NCBI RefSeq assembly: GCF_028885415.1
Contig: NZ_CP118527.1
Location: 6,696,001-6,760,000, forward strand
DNA length: 64,000 bases
Direction: 5' to 3'
From: Streptomyces coeruleorubidus
GTDB lineage: Bacteria > Actinomycetota > Actinomycetes > Streptomycetales > Streptomycetaceae
Positions within the stretch are counted from its first letter, which is position 1, and every line of letters starts with the position of its first letter. The notes under the pieces are model-generated. The model made no database searches. It was not told where the DNA came from and worked only from the letters and a program-made list of their open reading frames with translations. Positions 27,062 through 36,036 of the stretch are shown here, piece by piece. The translations under genes were made by a program, and so were the position numbers.

Positions 27062-27925
27062 GGTAAGTTTCAGCATCTCGAATCCTGAGGGCTCCTCGGC
27101 GGCTGGTGCAGGAGGTCCTCGAGGAATGGCCGAGCCGAAACGGCGACGTCAGAGGTGATGACCCGAAGGCTCTCGGCGCAAGCAGCGTTACCCGTGCCGG
27201 CGGCGATGGCAGGGGAGCGGGGCACGCGCCGTCCGCCCCGCCCCGCGTCTGCCCCCTGCCTGGATTGCCAGGCGATGCTTCGCGACGTGCGGGGCCGCCC
27301 GAATGACTCGCTGCTGCTGTGAGCGCTGCGGGACTGGGCGTTCGCCCTGCCCCGGCCAGAACTGAACACGGCACGCCCCGACGTACAGCTTGCTCTGCGA
27401 TGGGCTTCGAGGGTCGCCCCGCTGACCGACTTGATGGATCCGGCCGTGATGCGGGCCGTGCTGCAAGCTTCTCTGCTCCGCGCCGTCTCCTATATAGGCA
27501 GCTACCGGAGGGCATCCGGACGGCGGCTGGTCGGGCTGTTCGCCGGCATGTACTACGCCTGGCTGCGGCCCGAGGAGGCGGTCGCTGTGACTCTGCCGGA
27601 CTGTGTCCTGCCTGCGGAGGGTTGGGGAACGGTGTTCCTGCACAACACTCGGCCCCGGGCAGGCAAGAAGTGGACCGACTCCGGACAACTCCGTGATGAG
27701 CGCGGTCTGAAGGGCGCCCGCCGGGGAACCCCCGCCCGGTGCCTCTTCCGCCCGGTCTGCTGGCGCTGTGGCGAGAGAGCGTCGACACCTTCGGTACGGC
27801 CAGCGACGGACGGCTGTTCTTCAACGAACGAGGCGGCTCGCCTACAGCACGTACAACCGCATCTGGCACGGAGCCCGGGAACTAGCGCTTCCAACCGCCC
27901 AGGTGAACATCCAGCTCGCGGCTAG

Positions 27926-28932
27926 GTCTAAAACTGACGGACGTCATTGACAGGTGGGTCTCCCGTCCCTAGGAGACCCCCATGACTGAACGCGAGCTCG
28001 CAAGACGCGCCCGCCATCGGCTCGCAGTGCTGCGCCACGCGGAAGAGGTGAGCGGCAACGTCGCCGCCACCTGCCGCTACTACGGCATCAGCCGCCAGTG
28101 CTTCTACACCTGGCGCCGACGCTACGAAGCCGAGGGCCTGGACGGCCTCAAGGACCGCTCCAGCGCTCCGCACCACACTCCGCGTGCCACGACGGCCGAC
28201 GTGGTGGAGAAGATCCTCTGGCTGCGTCGGCAGTACCACTTCGGCCCGGCGAAGATCGCCATGTATCTGCAGCGCTACCACGACGTCGCGATCAGCACGT
28301 CGGGCGTCTGGCGGATCCTGAAGAAAGTTGGATTGAACCGGCTGCCGGCCTCGCAGCGCTACAAGCGCCGCTCCATCCGCTGGAAGCGCTACGAGAAGCA
28401 GCGACCGGGCCACCAGCTGCAGGTGGACGTCAAGTTCATCGAGCCGCTCGGCCAGAGCGGACGGAAGAAGCGCTACTACCAGTACACCGCCATCGACGAC
28501 TGCACCCGCCTGCGAGTGCTGCGCGCCTTCCCCCGCAACGATCAGAAGACCGCAATCCAGTTCATCGACTACGTCCTGGCCAAGCTCCCCTTCGCGGTCG
28601 ATCAGATCCAGACCGACAACGGCCAGGAGTTCGGCCAGACCTTCCACTGGCACCTGCTGGACAAGGGCATCGGACACGTCCGCATCAAGCCTCGCACCCC
28701 GCGGCTGAACGGCAAGGTCGAGCGATCCCACCGCATCGACTCGGAGGAGTTCTACCGCCTGCTGGAGGGCCAGGTCATCGACGACGTCAACCTCTTCAAC
28801 AGCAAACTGCAGGAGTGGGAGGACTACTACAACTACCATCGCCCCCACGGCGCCCTCGCCGGCCAGACCCCTTACGAACGCCTACGACAGAAAGCCCAAG
28901 ACCCACTGTCATAGGCGTCCGTCAGCTGCACA
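27926..28932 (+). mobile_element. IS481-family insertion sequence, complete
   Basis: About 1,007 bp holding one transposase gene. Imperfect terminal inverted repeats share CTGACGGACG and TGGGTCT (left 27,934-27,961; right 28,899-28,925). The 5-bp target GCTAG is duplicated at 27,921-27,925 and 28,933-28,937, and excising the element restores the reading frame of the host integrase relic. The outermost few bases of each end are uncertain by one or two positions because the target itself is palindromic (CTAG). Confidence 0.85.
27982..28914 (+). CDS. IS481-family DDE transposase
   Basis: A 310-residue transposase. Residues 1-75 hold a helix-turn-helix (VAATCRYYGISRQCFYTWRRR) and an Arg-rich linker, and the RNase H-like core carries the catalytic triad: Asp in LQVDVKF, Asp in QTDNGQEF and Glu in NGKVERSH, with the usual IS481 ending NYHRPHGALAGQTPYERL. 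Start ATG 27,982 has TAGGAG at 27,970-27,975. The gene is intact, so the element may still move. It fills nearly the whole IS. Confidence 0.95.
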   Translation: MTERELARRARHRLAVLRHAEEVSGNVAATCRYYGISRQCFYTWRRRYEAEGLDGLKDRSSAPHHTPRATTADVVEKILWLRRQYHFGPAKIAMYLQRYHDVAISTSGVWRILKKVGLNRLPASQRYKRRSIRWKRYEKQRPGHQLQVDVKFIEPLGQSGRKKRYYQYTAIDDCTRLRVLRAFPRNDQKTAIQFIDYVLAKLPFAVDQIQTDNGQEFGQTFHWHLLDKGIGHVRIKPRTPRLNGKVERSHRIDSEEFYRLLEGQVIDDVNLFNSKLQEWEDYYNYHRPHGALAGQTPYERLRQKAQDPLS

Positions 28933-29231
28933 GCTAGCCCCCATGACCTGCGCCACTCGGCCCTGTCCACCTGGCTCCATGCCGATGTCGACCCAACTGA
29001 GGTCGCGGAACGCGCTGGCAACAGTGGGGAGGTCCTCATGGCCAAGTACGCCAAGTGCTTGTAGGGATGGGTCGCGATCGCCAACCAGCGCATCCAGGCA
29101 CTGCTGGATGATTACGATTGAGAGCCTTTGCTCGGCACATGATCTTCTGGCCATTCGAGGAGAGCAGCTGCTCGATGTGCCGTGTGCACGAGCCGCTGGT
29201 GGGACGATGAATCGGTCGCTGTTGCGGCTCG

Positions 29232-29905
29232 CTAACTCGCAGGCTTCTCGTCCGGCGGACTGATCAGTTCGCGTTGCCAGTCGGCGAATCCTTCCCGCAG
29301 GGACGCGGCTTCGGTCGCGGTAAGGCCGTAGGCGGCGAACTGCTTGTCGGTATAGCGCTGGATGCGGGCGAGTGAGTCGGCGAACATCCGCGGGTCGAAG
29401 CCGTCGTCGTTCTGCTTGGCCAGCTCCATCAGGCGTTCGCGGGTGTATCCGGCCTTGAGGAGGCCATCGACGTCGATGGCGTCGCGGACCTCGGCCCGGC
29501 CGTCCAGGGCAGTGGTCTTCCCGGCGGCGACGTCGTCGGGGTGCAGGACCGGGCCGAGCTCGGAGGGCACGGGCGGATGGTTGAGGAACTCGGCGACGAG
29601 TTCCACCTTGTTCTGGATGCCGCTGGCGGGATCGGTGACGTTCAGCCGCGTGTAGGTGTGCTCGGGGTTCTGGTGGGCCAGTTCCACGGTGAAGCCTGCG
29701 GCTTCGTGGCGGCGATGACGCGTTCCGTGGCTGCTGGCATCTCCACGGTGGCCCGGTTGATCGGAGCGAAGAGGTCGACGTCGTCCCTGACCCGGTTGAC
29801 GATCTGGTGGGCCTGGACGGCGTAGCCGCCCGCCAGGGCGTAGCCGAAGTCGTCGGCGAGCGCGTCGAGCCCGATGCGGATCAGTCGGCGGTGCAGCTCG
29901 TCCAC
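29232..29905 (-). pseudogene. AbiEii-type nucleotidyltransferase toxin, frameshifted
   Basis: From GTG 29,905 the first frame reads a nucleotidyltransferase core, ALAGGYAVQAH followed by DDVDLF, the GG...DxD pattern of AbiEii/AbiGii toxins. Around 29,715 the homology moves to the next frame (AAGFTVELAHQNPEHTYTRL) and continues to TAG at 29,232. One missing base explains this. It overlaps the stop of the preceding gene (TAGTG), the usual coupling of antitoxin and toxin. These toxins modify tRNA or another target with nucleotides and cause growth arrest or phage abortive infection. It is either inactivated or affected by a sequencing error in a G/C-rich run. Confidence 0.78.
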
Positions 29906-30225
29906 TACGCTGCGGCCGCCGCAGGTGCGAGCTCGGGGAAGCGGGCCTGCCAGGCCGCACGGGCCGGAGCGGGCAGGAACAGGTCCGTCCAGTGCTGGCG
30001 CAACAGATCGGCGCTCAGGTACGCCCGCAGGTCGGCTGGGGTCTGGGCTTCCCGGATGACCCGCTCGTACATAAGGAGCATGTCGGCCTCGTCGGCGAGG
30101 TCGTACTCGTAGTGTGGGCCCCAGTCGATGTGCCGGGGCAGGATCACGGTGCCTGAGGCCGGCCCGACCAACTCGTCGAGCGACTCCGGAAGCGCGTAGA
30201 TCCTCGCGGCGGCGTACCTGCTCAT
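29905..30225 (-). CDS. Small protein upstream of the AbiEii toxin, probable antitoxin or regulator
   Basis: A 106-residue protein starting MSRYAAARIYALPESLDEL, with a LPRHIDWGPHYEYDLADE segment and no recognisable DNA-binding motif. I recall close relatives directly upstream of AbiEii-like genes in actinomycetes. ATG 30,225 is chosen because a longer upstream frame has no homology. Its stop overlaps the toxin start, which supports a two-gene unit. Function as antitoxin is inferred from position only. Confidence 0.72.
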   Translation of the reverse strand: MSRYAAARIYALPESLDELVGPASGTVILPRHIDWGPHYEYDLADEADMLLMYERVIREAQTPADLRAYLSADLLRQHWTDLFLPAPARAAWQARFPELAPAAAAA

Positions 30226-30638
30226 ACGCCCAGCATGCCGTAACCGGCGGCGTCGTGGTGCCGACACCGGCATCCGCGTGGGCAGTGAGCGTCACGTTCG
30301 ACGAAATGCCTGCTCACAGCCGTGCCCAGCACTGACCCGGGAAAGTCAAACGGCCTGTTCCCTCCGTATGTTTTTCGACTGTCTATGTCGGCAAATGCGC
30401 AGGTCACGGCAGGTGTCCTACGGAGTCGGCTCTACCATTCGGCTCTCCCATCCCACGCATGTCCCACGCGAGGCCGTTCCACGGGATCGGACATTTGGGA
30501 TTTCGTCCGTCTGGCGCCACAAAGTCACAGCTCGAAGGCTCGCTGGGCGGAGCGGTCATGGCCAGGATGGCGGTGTGCGTTTTGGCATGCACAAATTAAG
30601 CCCTGACCCACGTTTATGCAGGTCAGGGCTTGTTTGGT
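30226..30638. other. Non-coding stretch left of the attachment site
   Basis: No gene is supported in these 413 bases. The promoter of the toxin-antitoxin unit should lie at the left end. A hairpin at 30,598-30,631 lies just before the attachment repeat. Confidence 0.55.
30598..30631 (-). terminator. Hairpin terminator, probably the original tRNA-Arg terminator
   Basis: AAGCCCTGACC (30,598-30,608) is inverted at 30,621-30,631. Read on the complement strand it is followed by TAATTTG, a terminator-like tail. It sits 7 bp beyond the attL repeat, where the tRNA-Arg transcript would end if the integrated element were absent. Confidence 0.7.
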
Positions 30639-30685
30639 GGTGCCCCCGGCAGGATTCGAACCTGCGCACACGGCTCCGGAGGCCG
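30639..30685. repeat. attL: 47-bp copy of the tRNA-Arg 3' half
   Basis: These 47 bases are identical to 46,159-46,205, the 3' half of tRNA-Arg(CCG) from the anticodon loop to the acceptor end. To the right the sequence departs from the tRNA, so this copy is not a gene. It marks the left border of the integrated element. Confidence 0.93.
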
Positions 30686-31106
30686 CTTGGGGCCCGGGCA
30701 ACGCAGCAGGTCACGGCGCTGCACGTGGCAGATCAGGTGGGACGAGGCCACGGATAGTCCATGGTTGGCTGAGCAGTGCTTTTGGAGTTCGATCGGAGCC
30801 CGACCGGGCTGCCACCGCGTGCTGACACGACCGCATCTCATACTGCACTTGAGCGGCCGAAGAACCGAGACATCTTGCGGCCTAATGACTTATGAGGTGC
30901 CTGATCCCAAGGCGAGTATGCGGTAACGGAGCGGCTGGCCGACAAGGCAACGTTTCAGAGGTTCGATCCGGCCTCTGCAATGACTCAGCTGCCCATACAC
31001 TGGCCTCCCACCCGTTCGGACGTGCTTAGATCGCGGAGGAGCGACAGGGCTGTGACATTGGACAACGTGCATCCGTCCCTCAACGCATCTCGTATGGAGC
31101 GTCGCG
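30686..31106. other. Non-coding left arm of the AICE
   Basis: No gene is supported. A 14-bp sequence at 30,748-30,761 recurs at 46,040-46,053 on the other side of the element. GC content falls towards the membrane protein gene at 31,107. Confidence 0.5.
30748..30761 (+). repeat. Possible integrase arm-type site, left copy
   Basis: CCACGGATAGTCCA is found here, 62 bp inside attL, and again at 46,040-46,053, 105 bp inside attR, in the same orientation. On the excised circle the two copies flank the crossover site, the arrangement of arm-type sites of tyrosine integrases. Binding is inferred. Confidence 0.55.
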
Positions 31107-31766
31107 ATGTCTGGCGATCAAGAGGCTTTTGTTAAAGTAAACGATTCATTGGTGCAGACGGCGCGTCACCGAACCGTCTACGACCTTGCATTGGTATTTT
31201 ACGGAGTTCTGACCGTACTAGCCCTCGAACATCCTTTGACAGAGTTCGCGGAAAGCGTTGCTTCCAAACCGGCAGGCCATGGACTCGACGACTGGACCCA
31301 ACGTTTGTTGACGTTGACGCTGATGGTACTGGCGGCTGTCTGGCTTCACACCCTCGTGATTTCACTAGAGCTAAATGACACTCGCCAGAACGAAAAACTA
31401 TATCCCAGTGCCATCTATCAGTTTTGGGCTGGCGTTGTGATGGTGGTTATCCTGATGACTCTCGGAAAAACAGTGGAGCGCAGTACGACAGCGTTTCTCA
31501 CTGCTTCGCTGGCATACCTCACTTGGGGTGTCCTGTTCGCTCTATTGAGCCTTGCAAAGGCAAGGTCAGAGGGCGCTAAAAAGACAGCGAAATATGATCT
31601 TGCGACATGTGTGGCTGGCCTGGTCATCGCGCTTCTTATGGCGATCTGGGCTTCAAGTCATCCTGGCCCCGCATGGCAGTTTACGCTGGCGTTGGCGGGT
31701 CTGTTGCTTGTACTCTTCTCGGTTACTGCTGAGTACTGTACGCAATCCTCGTTCTACAGTCTCTGA
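31107..31766 (+). CDS. Multi-pass membrane protein of unknown function
   Basis: A 219-residue protein with about six hydrophobic segments (near residues 24-42, 68-88, 106-122, 130-148, 166-182 and 188-206) and a charged N-terminus. No motif of a known transporter or enzyme is visible. The gene is clearly less GC-rich than the backbone (AAA, GTT and AAT codons are frequent), which suggests transfer from elsewhere. It stands alone as the first cargo gene, 341 bp from the left arm repeat. A membrane-acting defence effector is one possibility, without direct support. Confidence 0.75.
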   Translation: MSGDQEAFVKVNDSLVQTARHRTVYDLALVFYGVLTVLALEHPLTEFAESVASKPAGHGLDDWTQRLLTLTLMVLAAVWLHTLVISLELNDTRQNEKLYPSAIYQFWAGVVMVVILMTLGKTVERSTTAFLTASLAYLTWGVLFALLSLAKARSEGAKKTAKYDLATCVAGLVIALLMAIWASSHPGPAWQFTLALAGLLLVLFSVTAEYCTQSSFYSL

Positions 31767-31787
31767 CCTGTGAAATAAACTACCAAG

Positions 31788-32582
31788 TCAATCATAGCCG
31801 TGCATTCTTAGGTATTCCTTGACGGGCATAGTGGAGACCGATACTGCACCTTGAAGGAAGTTCTGCATTGTTGAATACTCCAAACCTCTAGTAACTCCCT
31901 CCTCTTCACCCTCGCATGCATTGAAGTACTCGCCTAGGAAAATCGATATTACGTCTGCGGGGATCGACATCTCACTTTCCTCCTGATCGCAGGCGTCCGA
32001 GTCTATGGGGAATGCGACGAGAAGTAGGGGTACTCGATTGCGGTCCGGTGACAGTCGAGGTTGCCAATAAGGCATATCCAGCACGCGGCCACGCAGCCTA
32101 TCGAACAGGCGCAGACGAGCGACAGGATCACCATAGTCTTCAGCAACGGGGCTTCGATCTGGCGGTTCTATCTCGGCTATAATGAGTGCTGACTCTCTCT
32201 CAAGCGCCCAATCGGAAACAAATTTGGTCAAGCGGTAACCGATACCAGATCCTCGGAGATCTGGCCGAGTGGCCAAGTATGCAATAAGCAGAACCCGGCT
32301 ATGTGGATACCATTCGCCCACGATGCCAGCGACGACATTGCGTCTCTTGTCAAGTGCTAGCACGATCCGCGGTCGGGACTCCGGCGGCTTGCTGAGTGCA
32401 TCGGTGAGCCCGCGCAGTGGCTCTCTCTCGTCTCGGGGGAATGATTGCGCCAGGACACTTTCGTAGAAGTCGTGAGCCAGGCGCATGTCAGGAAACTGAG
32501 TGAGGTCGTGCATTTCGTATTCGGTTTTCGGAATGCTCTGCCCATTAGTCATTTTTCCCTCGGCTCGCGCATCGCCATTCAT
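31788..32582 (-). CDS. GNAT-family acetyltransferase-like protein
   Basis: A 264-residue protein. Residues about 40-180 fit a GNAT fold, with the acetyl-CoA loop in LATRPDLRGSGIGYRLTKF, whose RGSGIG resembles the Q/RxxGxG/A motif, followed by WALERESALIIAEIEPPD. The last 70 residues are acidic and not part of the domain. ATG 32,582 has GGAGG close upstream; a second ATG at 32,552 is possible. Codon use is AT-richer than the backbone. It converges with the membrane protein gene, 21 bp apart. The substrate is unknown; toxin-type GNATs are usually smaller, so I do not call it a toxin. Confidence 0.78.
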   Translation of the reverse strand: MNGDARAEGKMTNGQSIPKTEYEMHDLTQFPDMRLAHDFYESVLAQSFPRDEREPLRGLTDALSKPPESRPRIVLALDKRRNVVAGIVGEWYPHSRVLLIAYLATRPDLRGSGIGYRLTKFVSDWALERESALIIAEIEPPDRSPVAEDYGDPVARLRLFDRLRGRVLDMPYWQPRLSPDRNRVPLLLVAFPIDSDACDQEESEMSIPADVISIFLGEYFNACEGEEEGVTRGLEYSTMQNFLQGAVSVSTMPVKEYLRMHGYD

Positions 32583-33061
32583 TCACCTCCTGGCTAGGCA
32601 AATGAAGGGCGGCGCCCAGGCTGTGCCGGTTTCAATACGACATTACAATTCTTGCGACACGCATTAATGCCCGCAACTGCGCAGGGCCAGGTGCAGTGGG
32701 AAGCTGCCTGCGGCTCGTCCCTGGCTCGCATGGACTGACCTGCGGTGGAGCGGCCATGGCATCTGGTTGGCAGACGACCTGGTCCCGCCATTCGTTCCCC
32801 GCACGACGTCGCACGTTTCTGGCCCGACCTCTTCGCGTCCTGAACTTTCGGCTGGAGGGTGACCCGAGGTCCGCTGGGCTGATGCCGGCTGTGCGGAGGG
32901 GAACAGACCGCCTGAGGTTGGTGAAGATGTGTCAGCCGAATCTGGAGTTCGATCACCGTGCGGAGCGCCGTGGTAAAACGGGGCTCCGTGGTCGCTCGTC
33001 GATCCGGTTGTGGCCGCCTCGGTGCGCCGTCGTTTGCCGCCGTTGATGTCAGGCCGACGGT
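32583..33061. other. Non-coding stretch in the AICE cargo
   Basis: No supported gene in 479 bases. Small frames occur on both strands but have neither ribosome sites nor recognisable content. Confidence 0.5.
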
Positions 33062-33607
33062 CTATGCGCTGATGGGCAACTCCCGCGCTCGCTGGCGCGC
33101 CTTGGCTCTCAGGTTCTTGAGGCGCCCGTGGAACGCGTTGTGGTGGTTCTGGTCGAGGTTCAGTGGCAGGTCAAGATGAGAGATGAGCTCGGACTCCATG
33201 GCCCACGGTTCTTCTTGCTCGATCCAGCACACTCGCGCGTTCTCTGCCATCCAATGACTGAGGGTCGCCTCGCCGGCCTCGCCAAAGGTCATGCGCTTGC
33301 CGCTGCCCACGCGGCGCAGTTCGAACCCGAGCAGGCAGCCGAGTGTCAGTCGCAGCGTCGATCCGGCCGCGTTGCCCCGGTAGTGGTACCGCACACGCTT
33401 CCGCAGGTTCTGCGTGCTGATTCGGTTCGCCATGTACCGCGGGGCTATGCCGACGTACAGCAGGCGTTCGGCGTCCAGGTCGTGGTGGGGTGCCTGCTTG
33501 AAGTGCCACCCGTAGACCCCCGCCACGGCGGGAACAGGGCTCGGGCGCAGCAAGACCTCCGGCGCCGACCACAGTCGGTCGGGACGGGTGAGAGCGGTAG
33601 CTTCCAC
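33062..33607 (-). CDS. GIY-YIG nuclease-like protein
   Basis: A 181-residue protein. AGVYGWHF near residue 30 and LLYVGIAP near residue 49 match the GIY and YIG strands, followed by an Arg-rich helix (RISTQNLRKRVRYHYRGN), and a later ESELISHLDLPLNLDQN holds the conserved glutamate and asparagine of the fold. Start GTG 33,607 has GGAGG at 33,613-33,617. Such single-domain proteins cut or nick DNA; the role of this one is unknown. It is on the opposite strand from the kinase gene, with 237 bp between them. Confidence 0.75.
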   Translation of the reverse strand: MEATALTRPDRLWSAPEVLLRPSPVPAVAGVYGWHFKQAPHHDLDAERLLYVGIAPRYMANRISTQNLRKRVRYHYRGNAAGSTLRLTLGCLLGFELRRVGSGKRMTFGEAGEATLSHWMAENARVCWIEQEEPWAMESELISHLDLPLNLDQNHHNAFHGRLKNLRAKARQRARELPISA

Positions 33608-33844
33608 GAAGCCTCCAAGTGCGCTGATGCTTAACAGCCGCAGGCTACTGGTGGATGCCGACAGAGCATCCTGGTCTGCTGGCTCCGCGGACCCATGCCG
33701 CCAGCTCGTATCGCGAGCTGGAAGGAGGAACTCCGTAGTGCATTGGCCAAAGCTCGGAGAGACGCGTTAGGGATATGTCCAACGGATGGTCGTCGTATAA
33801 CCTGTCAGGGCGTCATATGCCTGCCGTACACGGGGGACCAACAC

Positions 33845-34663
33845 ATGGACCAGCAATTCTCCGCTGCCGACGTTGAGCGAGCGGTCGGCATCTCACCGGT
33901 GTCGTACCTCGGTACGGGCACTTTCGGTGAGACGTGGAGGGTTGTCGACGGCGAGCGGGATGCAGCATACAAGATCATTTATCGTGACGATGCTGACTTG
34001 GAGCGCCTCCGCCGGGAGATCACTAGTTACCGGAGGGTAGTTTCTGAGAACGTCGTTCGCCTGGACGACGTTGTTCTGCTTGATATCGCAGGGCGGCGCA
34101 GGGTCACTCTCGTCTTCGAGTACATCGAGGGCGGTGACCTTGCCGAAGCAGTCCCCCCGGTCCGCCCGACTGCCGATGAACTCGTCAATTTGGCGAGCGG
34201 CTTGCTGAGCGGCATATCGGCGATTCATGCAGCGAACCTGTTGCATCGCGATCTGAAACCAGCCAACATCGCTCTTCGGGGCGGGGACTATGCCCACCCG
34301 GTCATCTTGGATTTGGGGCTCGCCAAGCTGATGGACGTAGAGTCCATCACCCGGTATCCGCAGCTGATCGGAACGCCGATGTACATGGCTCCAGAGCAAC
34401 TTCGTGGAGAGCGGGCGCTCAAGGCAAGTGACCTGTGGGCGATCGGTGTAGTGCTCTATGAGGCAGCGACCGGTGAGCATCCGTACGTCGCGCAGGGGGA
34501 AACGCTATCGTGGGACGAATTTTTCGAGCGTATCTCCCGCAAGCCCTCAATCCCCAGCTTTGTCCCAGCTAGGGTTGCTGACTTGATTGATCGGTGCCTG
34601 TCTGAGCAGCCTCACAAGAGGGGCACCGTGGCCAGAGCTATCCGTCGCGTCAAGGGGGAGTAG
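33845..34663 (+). CDS. Soluble serine/threonine protein kinase
   Basis: A 272-residue kinase domain with nothing added. The glycine loop LGTGTFGET (about residues 22-30), the ATP-anchoring lysine in AAYKII, the catalytic loop LLHRDLKPAN, the metal-binding DLG in VILDLGLAK and the MAPEQL segment are intact, so it should be active. No membrane segment or PASTA repeat follows, unlike PknB-type receptors. Start ATG 33,845 has a GGGGGA site. It ends 2 bp before the next gene, so they are one operon, and the neighbour is its most likely partner or substrate. Soluble kinases of this size occur in several phage defence systems. Confidence 0.88.
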   Translation: MDQQFSAADVERAVGISPVSYLGTGTFGETWRVVDGERDAAYKIIYRDDADLERLRREITSYRRVVSENVVRLDDVVLLDIAGRRRVTLVFEYIEGGDLAEAVPPVRPTADELVNLASGLLSGISAIHAANLLHRDLKPANIALRGGDYAHPVILDLGLAKLMDVESITRYPQLIGTPMYMAPEQLRGERALKASDLWAIGVVLYEAATGEHPYVAQGETLSWDEFFERISRKPSIPSFVPARVADLIDRCLSEQPHKRGTVARAIRRVKGE

Positions 34664-34665
34664 AC

Positions 34666-36036
34666 ATGAGTGGTGACGATGAACTGCATTTCGTTGTGGA
34701 CTCGGCGAATGCCGACTTCTCCGATGCGGAGACGATCGACGACGACCTCTTTGGCTGGGAAGCTGAGGCAGAAGCGGACGCTGAGGCCCTGGTTGACTCC
34801 GTTGATGAAGAACGCTTTGGTGCGGCGAGGGAATGCCTGGAAAGCGGCAAGCCGCTCTTCATGGTCCAGCGCAGTCATCAGCATTCATCGATTATTCCGG
34901 CGGCGTTGAACCGGATCAATGCACTGCATGGCAACTCCTTGAACCTTGGCGTAGTTGCTCCGATTCCCCGAATGCGTCCCACTGGCCAGTCCGGAATCCC
35001 TAGTTTTTTCGGTAATACCGCCATTGCGCCGATTCAGGTTGCTGATCCTGAGTGTTTCGCCAGGCCTGATTCGTTTGGCACGATGCTTGCAGATCAACGG
35101 GACGGAAAGCCCTACGCTGGAACGTCGACGTCGGGGAGATGGCCCTACTTCAATCGTGTCCTCCCCTCTGGCTGGACAGCAGAGTGGGTTGCAGAGGTGG
35201 TGCGCACCCAACGCGACCTAGGGGCAACTCTTCTCTTGACCCCCGGACTCTGGATGGACCCGGCTGACAGGGCAGGAAGCCTACGCATCCTCCGAGAGCA
35301 TGTGGATTGGGCGCGTGACGAGATTCGTGATCACGAGAACCTTGCAGTCAACGTGACCATTCCATACACGTGGCTCACCACGGGGCGCCTGCGCGACGCG
35401 CTTCTCGCCGAATTACTCGACATGGACGAGGACATTTACTACGTTCGAGTTCGTTGGCCGCTCCTTGCCCAGCCTTACGGACAGCTTGCATCAACCGAAA
35501 TCCTGGACGGGTATGTAGAGCTGTCGAGTGTCTGCGAGGAGAACGACAAGTTTCTGATCCTGCCCAATACTGCGCTGACGGGCTGGGTGGCGCTCGCTTG
35601 GGGAGCCAGCGGTCTCTCTACTGGGATCGGAACAGGTGAGCGTTCGTTCGCCGACACGAAGGTAATTAAGATCAAGCGCACGACCCCTAGGCCGGCGCCC
35701 ACCAACAGAACGTTCCGGCGCAGTCTGCTACACGTGGTCGACGTAGACACGGACGCGTTGCTTTCATCGCTCGCTGGGCAGCGTGCATGCGGTTGCGAGT
35801 TTTGCCGAGCTCAAACGCCAGGCCTGTGGGACAAGGCAAAATCCGGTGCACACTACCTGTTGAAGACAGCTGAGATCGTGGCCGAAGCGTCGGATCACTC
35901 CCGCGGGCGAAGGGCTGGAACACGATCGATAGCTCGGGAAGCCAGAGACTTCAGGGACTCGGCGTCGCCTGTCGTTCCGCTGAATAACGCAAACGATCCA
36001 AAGCATTTGGATCTCTGGCTGGATCGACTTAAGTAA
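34666..36036 (+). CDS. Unknown protein, possibly TIM-barrel with a TGT-like zinc motif
   Basis: A 456-residue protein I do not recognise. The first 50 residues are strongly acidic (EAEAEADAEALVDSVDEE). The middle alternates short hydrophobic strands and helices (NLGVVAPIPR, TLLLTPGLWMD, LAVNVTIPYTW, IYYVRVRWPL, FLILPNTALTGWVALAWG), which suggests a beta/alpha barrel. Near residue 375 CGCEFC is followed by a histidine about 17 residues later (SGAHYLL), the spacing class of the CxCxxC...H zinc site of tRNA-guanine transglycosylases and DpdA. ATG 34,666 is 2 bp after the kinase stop. It overlaps the convergent gene at its 3' end. A base-exchange enzyme acting on tRNA or DNA is a hypothesis only; a zinc-binding kinase substrate is the alternative. 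Confidence 0.7.
   Translation: MSGDDELHFVVDSANADFSDAETIDDDLFGWEAEAEADAEALVDSVDEERFGAARECLESGKPLFMVQRSHQHSSIIPAALNRINALHGNSLNLGVVAPIPRMRPTGQSGIPSFFGNTAIAPIQVADPECFARPDSFGTMLADQRDGKPYAGTSTSGRWPYFNRVLPSGWTAEWVAEVVRTQRDLGATLLLTPGLWMDPADRAGSLRILREHVDWARDEIRDHENLAVNVTIPYTWLTTGRLRDALLAELLDMDEDIYYVRVRWPLLAQPYGQLASTEILDGYVELSSVCEENDKFLILPNTALTGWVALAWGASGLSTGIGTGERSFADTKVIKIKRTTPRPAPTNRTFRRSLLHVVDVDTDALLSSLAGQRACGCEFCRAQTPGLWDKAKSGAHYLLKTAEIVAEASDHSRGRRAGTRSIAREARDFRDSASPVVPLNNANDPKHLDLWLDRLK

Larger units (their letters stand above)
27285..29121 (+). pseudogene. Degraded tyrosine-recombinase integrase, interrupted by an IS481 element
   Basis: Fragments on both sides of the IS align in order with the intact integrase at 44,522-45,928. 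Before the IS: RGRPNDSLLL, a TGA, ALRDWAFALPRPEL, then SYIGSYRRASGRRLVGL and LRPEEAVAV; about 70 residues of the middle are deleted and the frame breaks again near 27,700. After the IS: HDLRHSALSTWLHADVDPTE, GNSGEVLMAKYAKCL, a TAG at 29,062, and a remnant of the C-terminus to TGA at 29,121. Removing the IS and one copy of its duplication rejoins the frame at LAASPHDLRH. It is the relic of an earlier integrative element at the same locus. Confidence 0.85.

Noticed and set aside
30639..30685. A second tRNA-Arg gene at the left border
   Set aside because: Only the 3' half is present; the sequence to the right does not complete the cloverleaf, so it is an att copy.
31788..32582. GNAT-type toxin of a toxin-antitoxin pair
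   Set aside because: The protein is larger than such toxins, has an acidic C-terminal extension, and no small RHH-type antitoxin gene is next to it.
32594..32956. A 120-codon minus-strand frame in the AICE cargo
   Set aside because: No ribosome site and no recognisable content; composition does not look coding.
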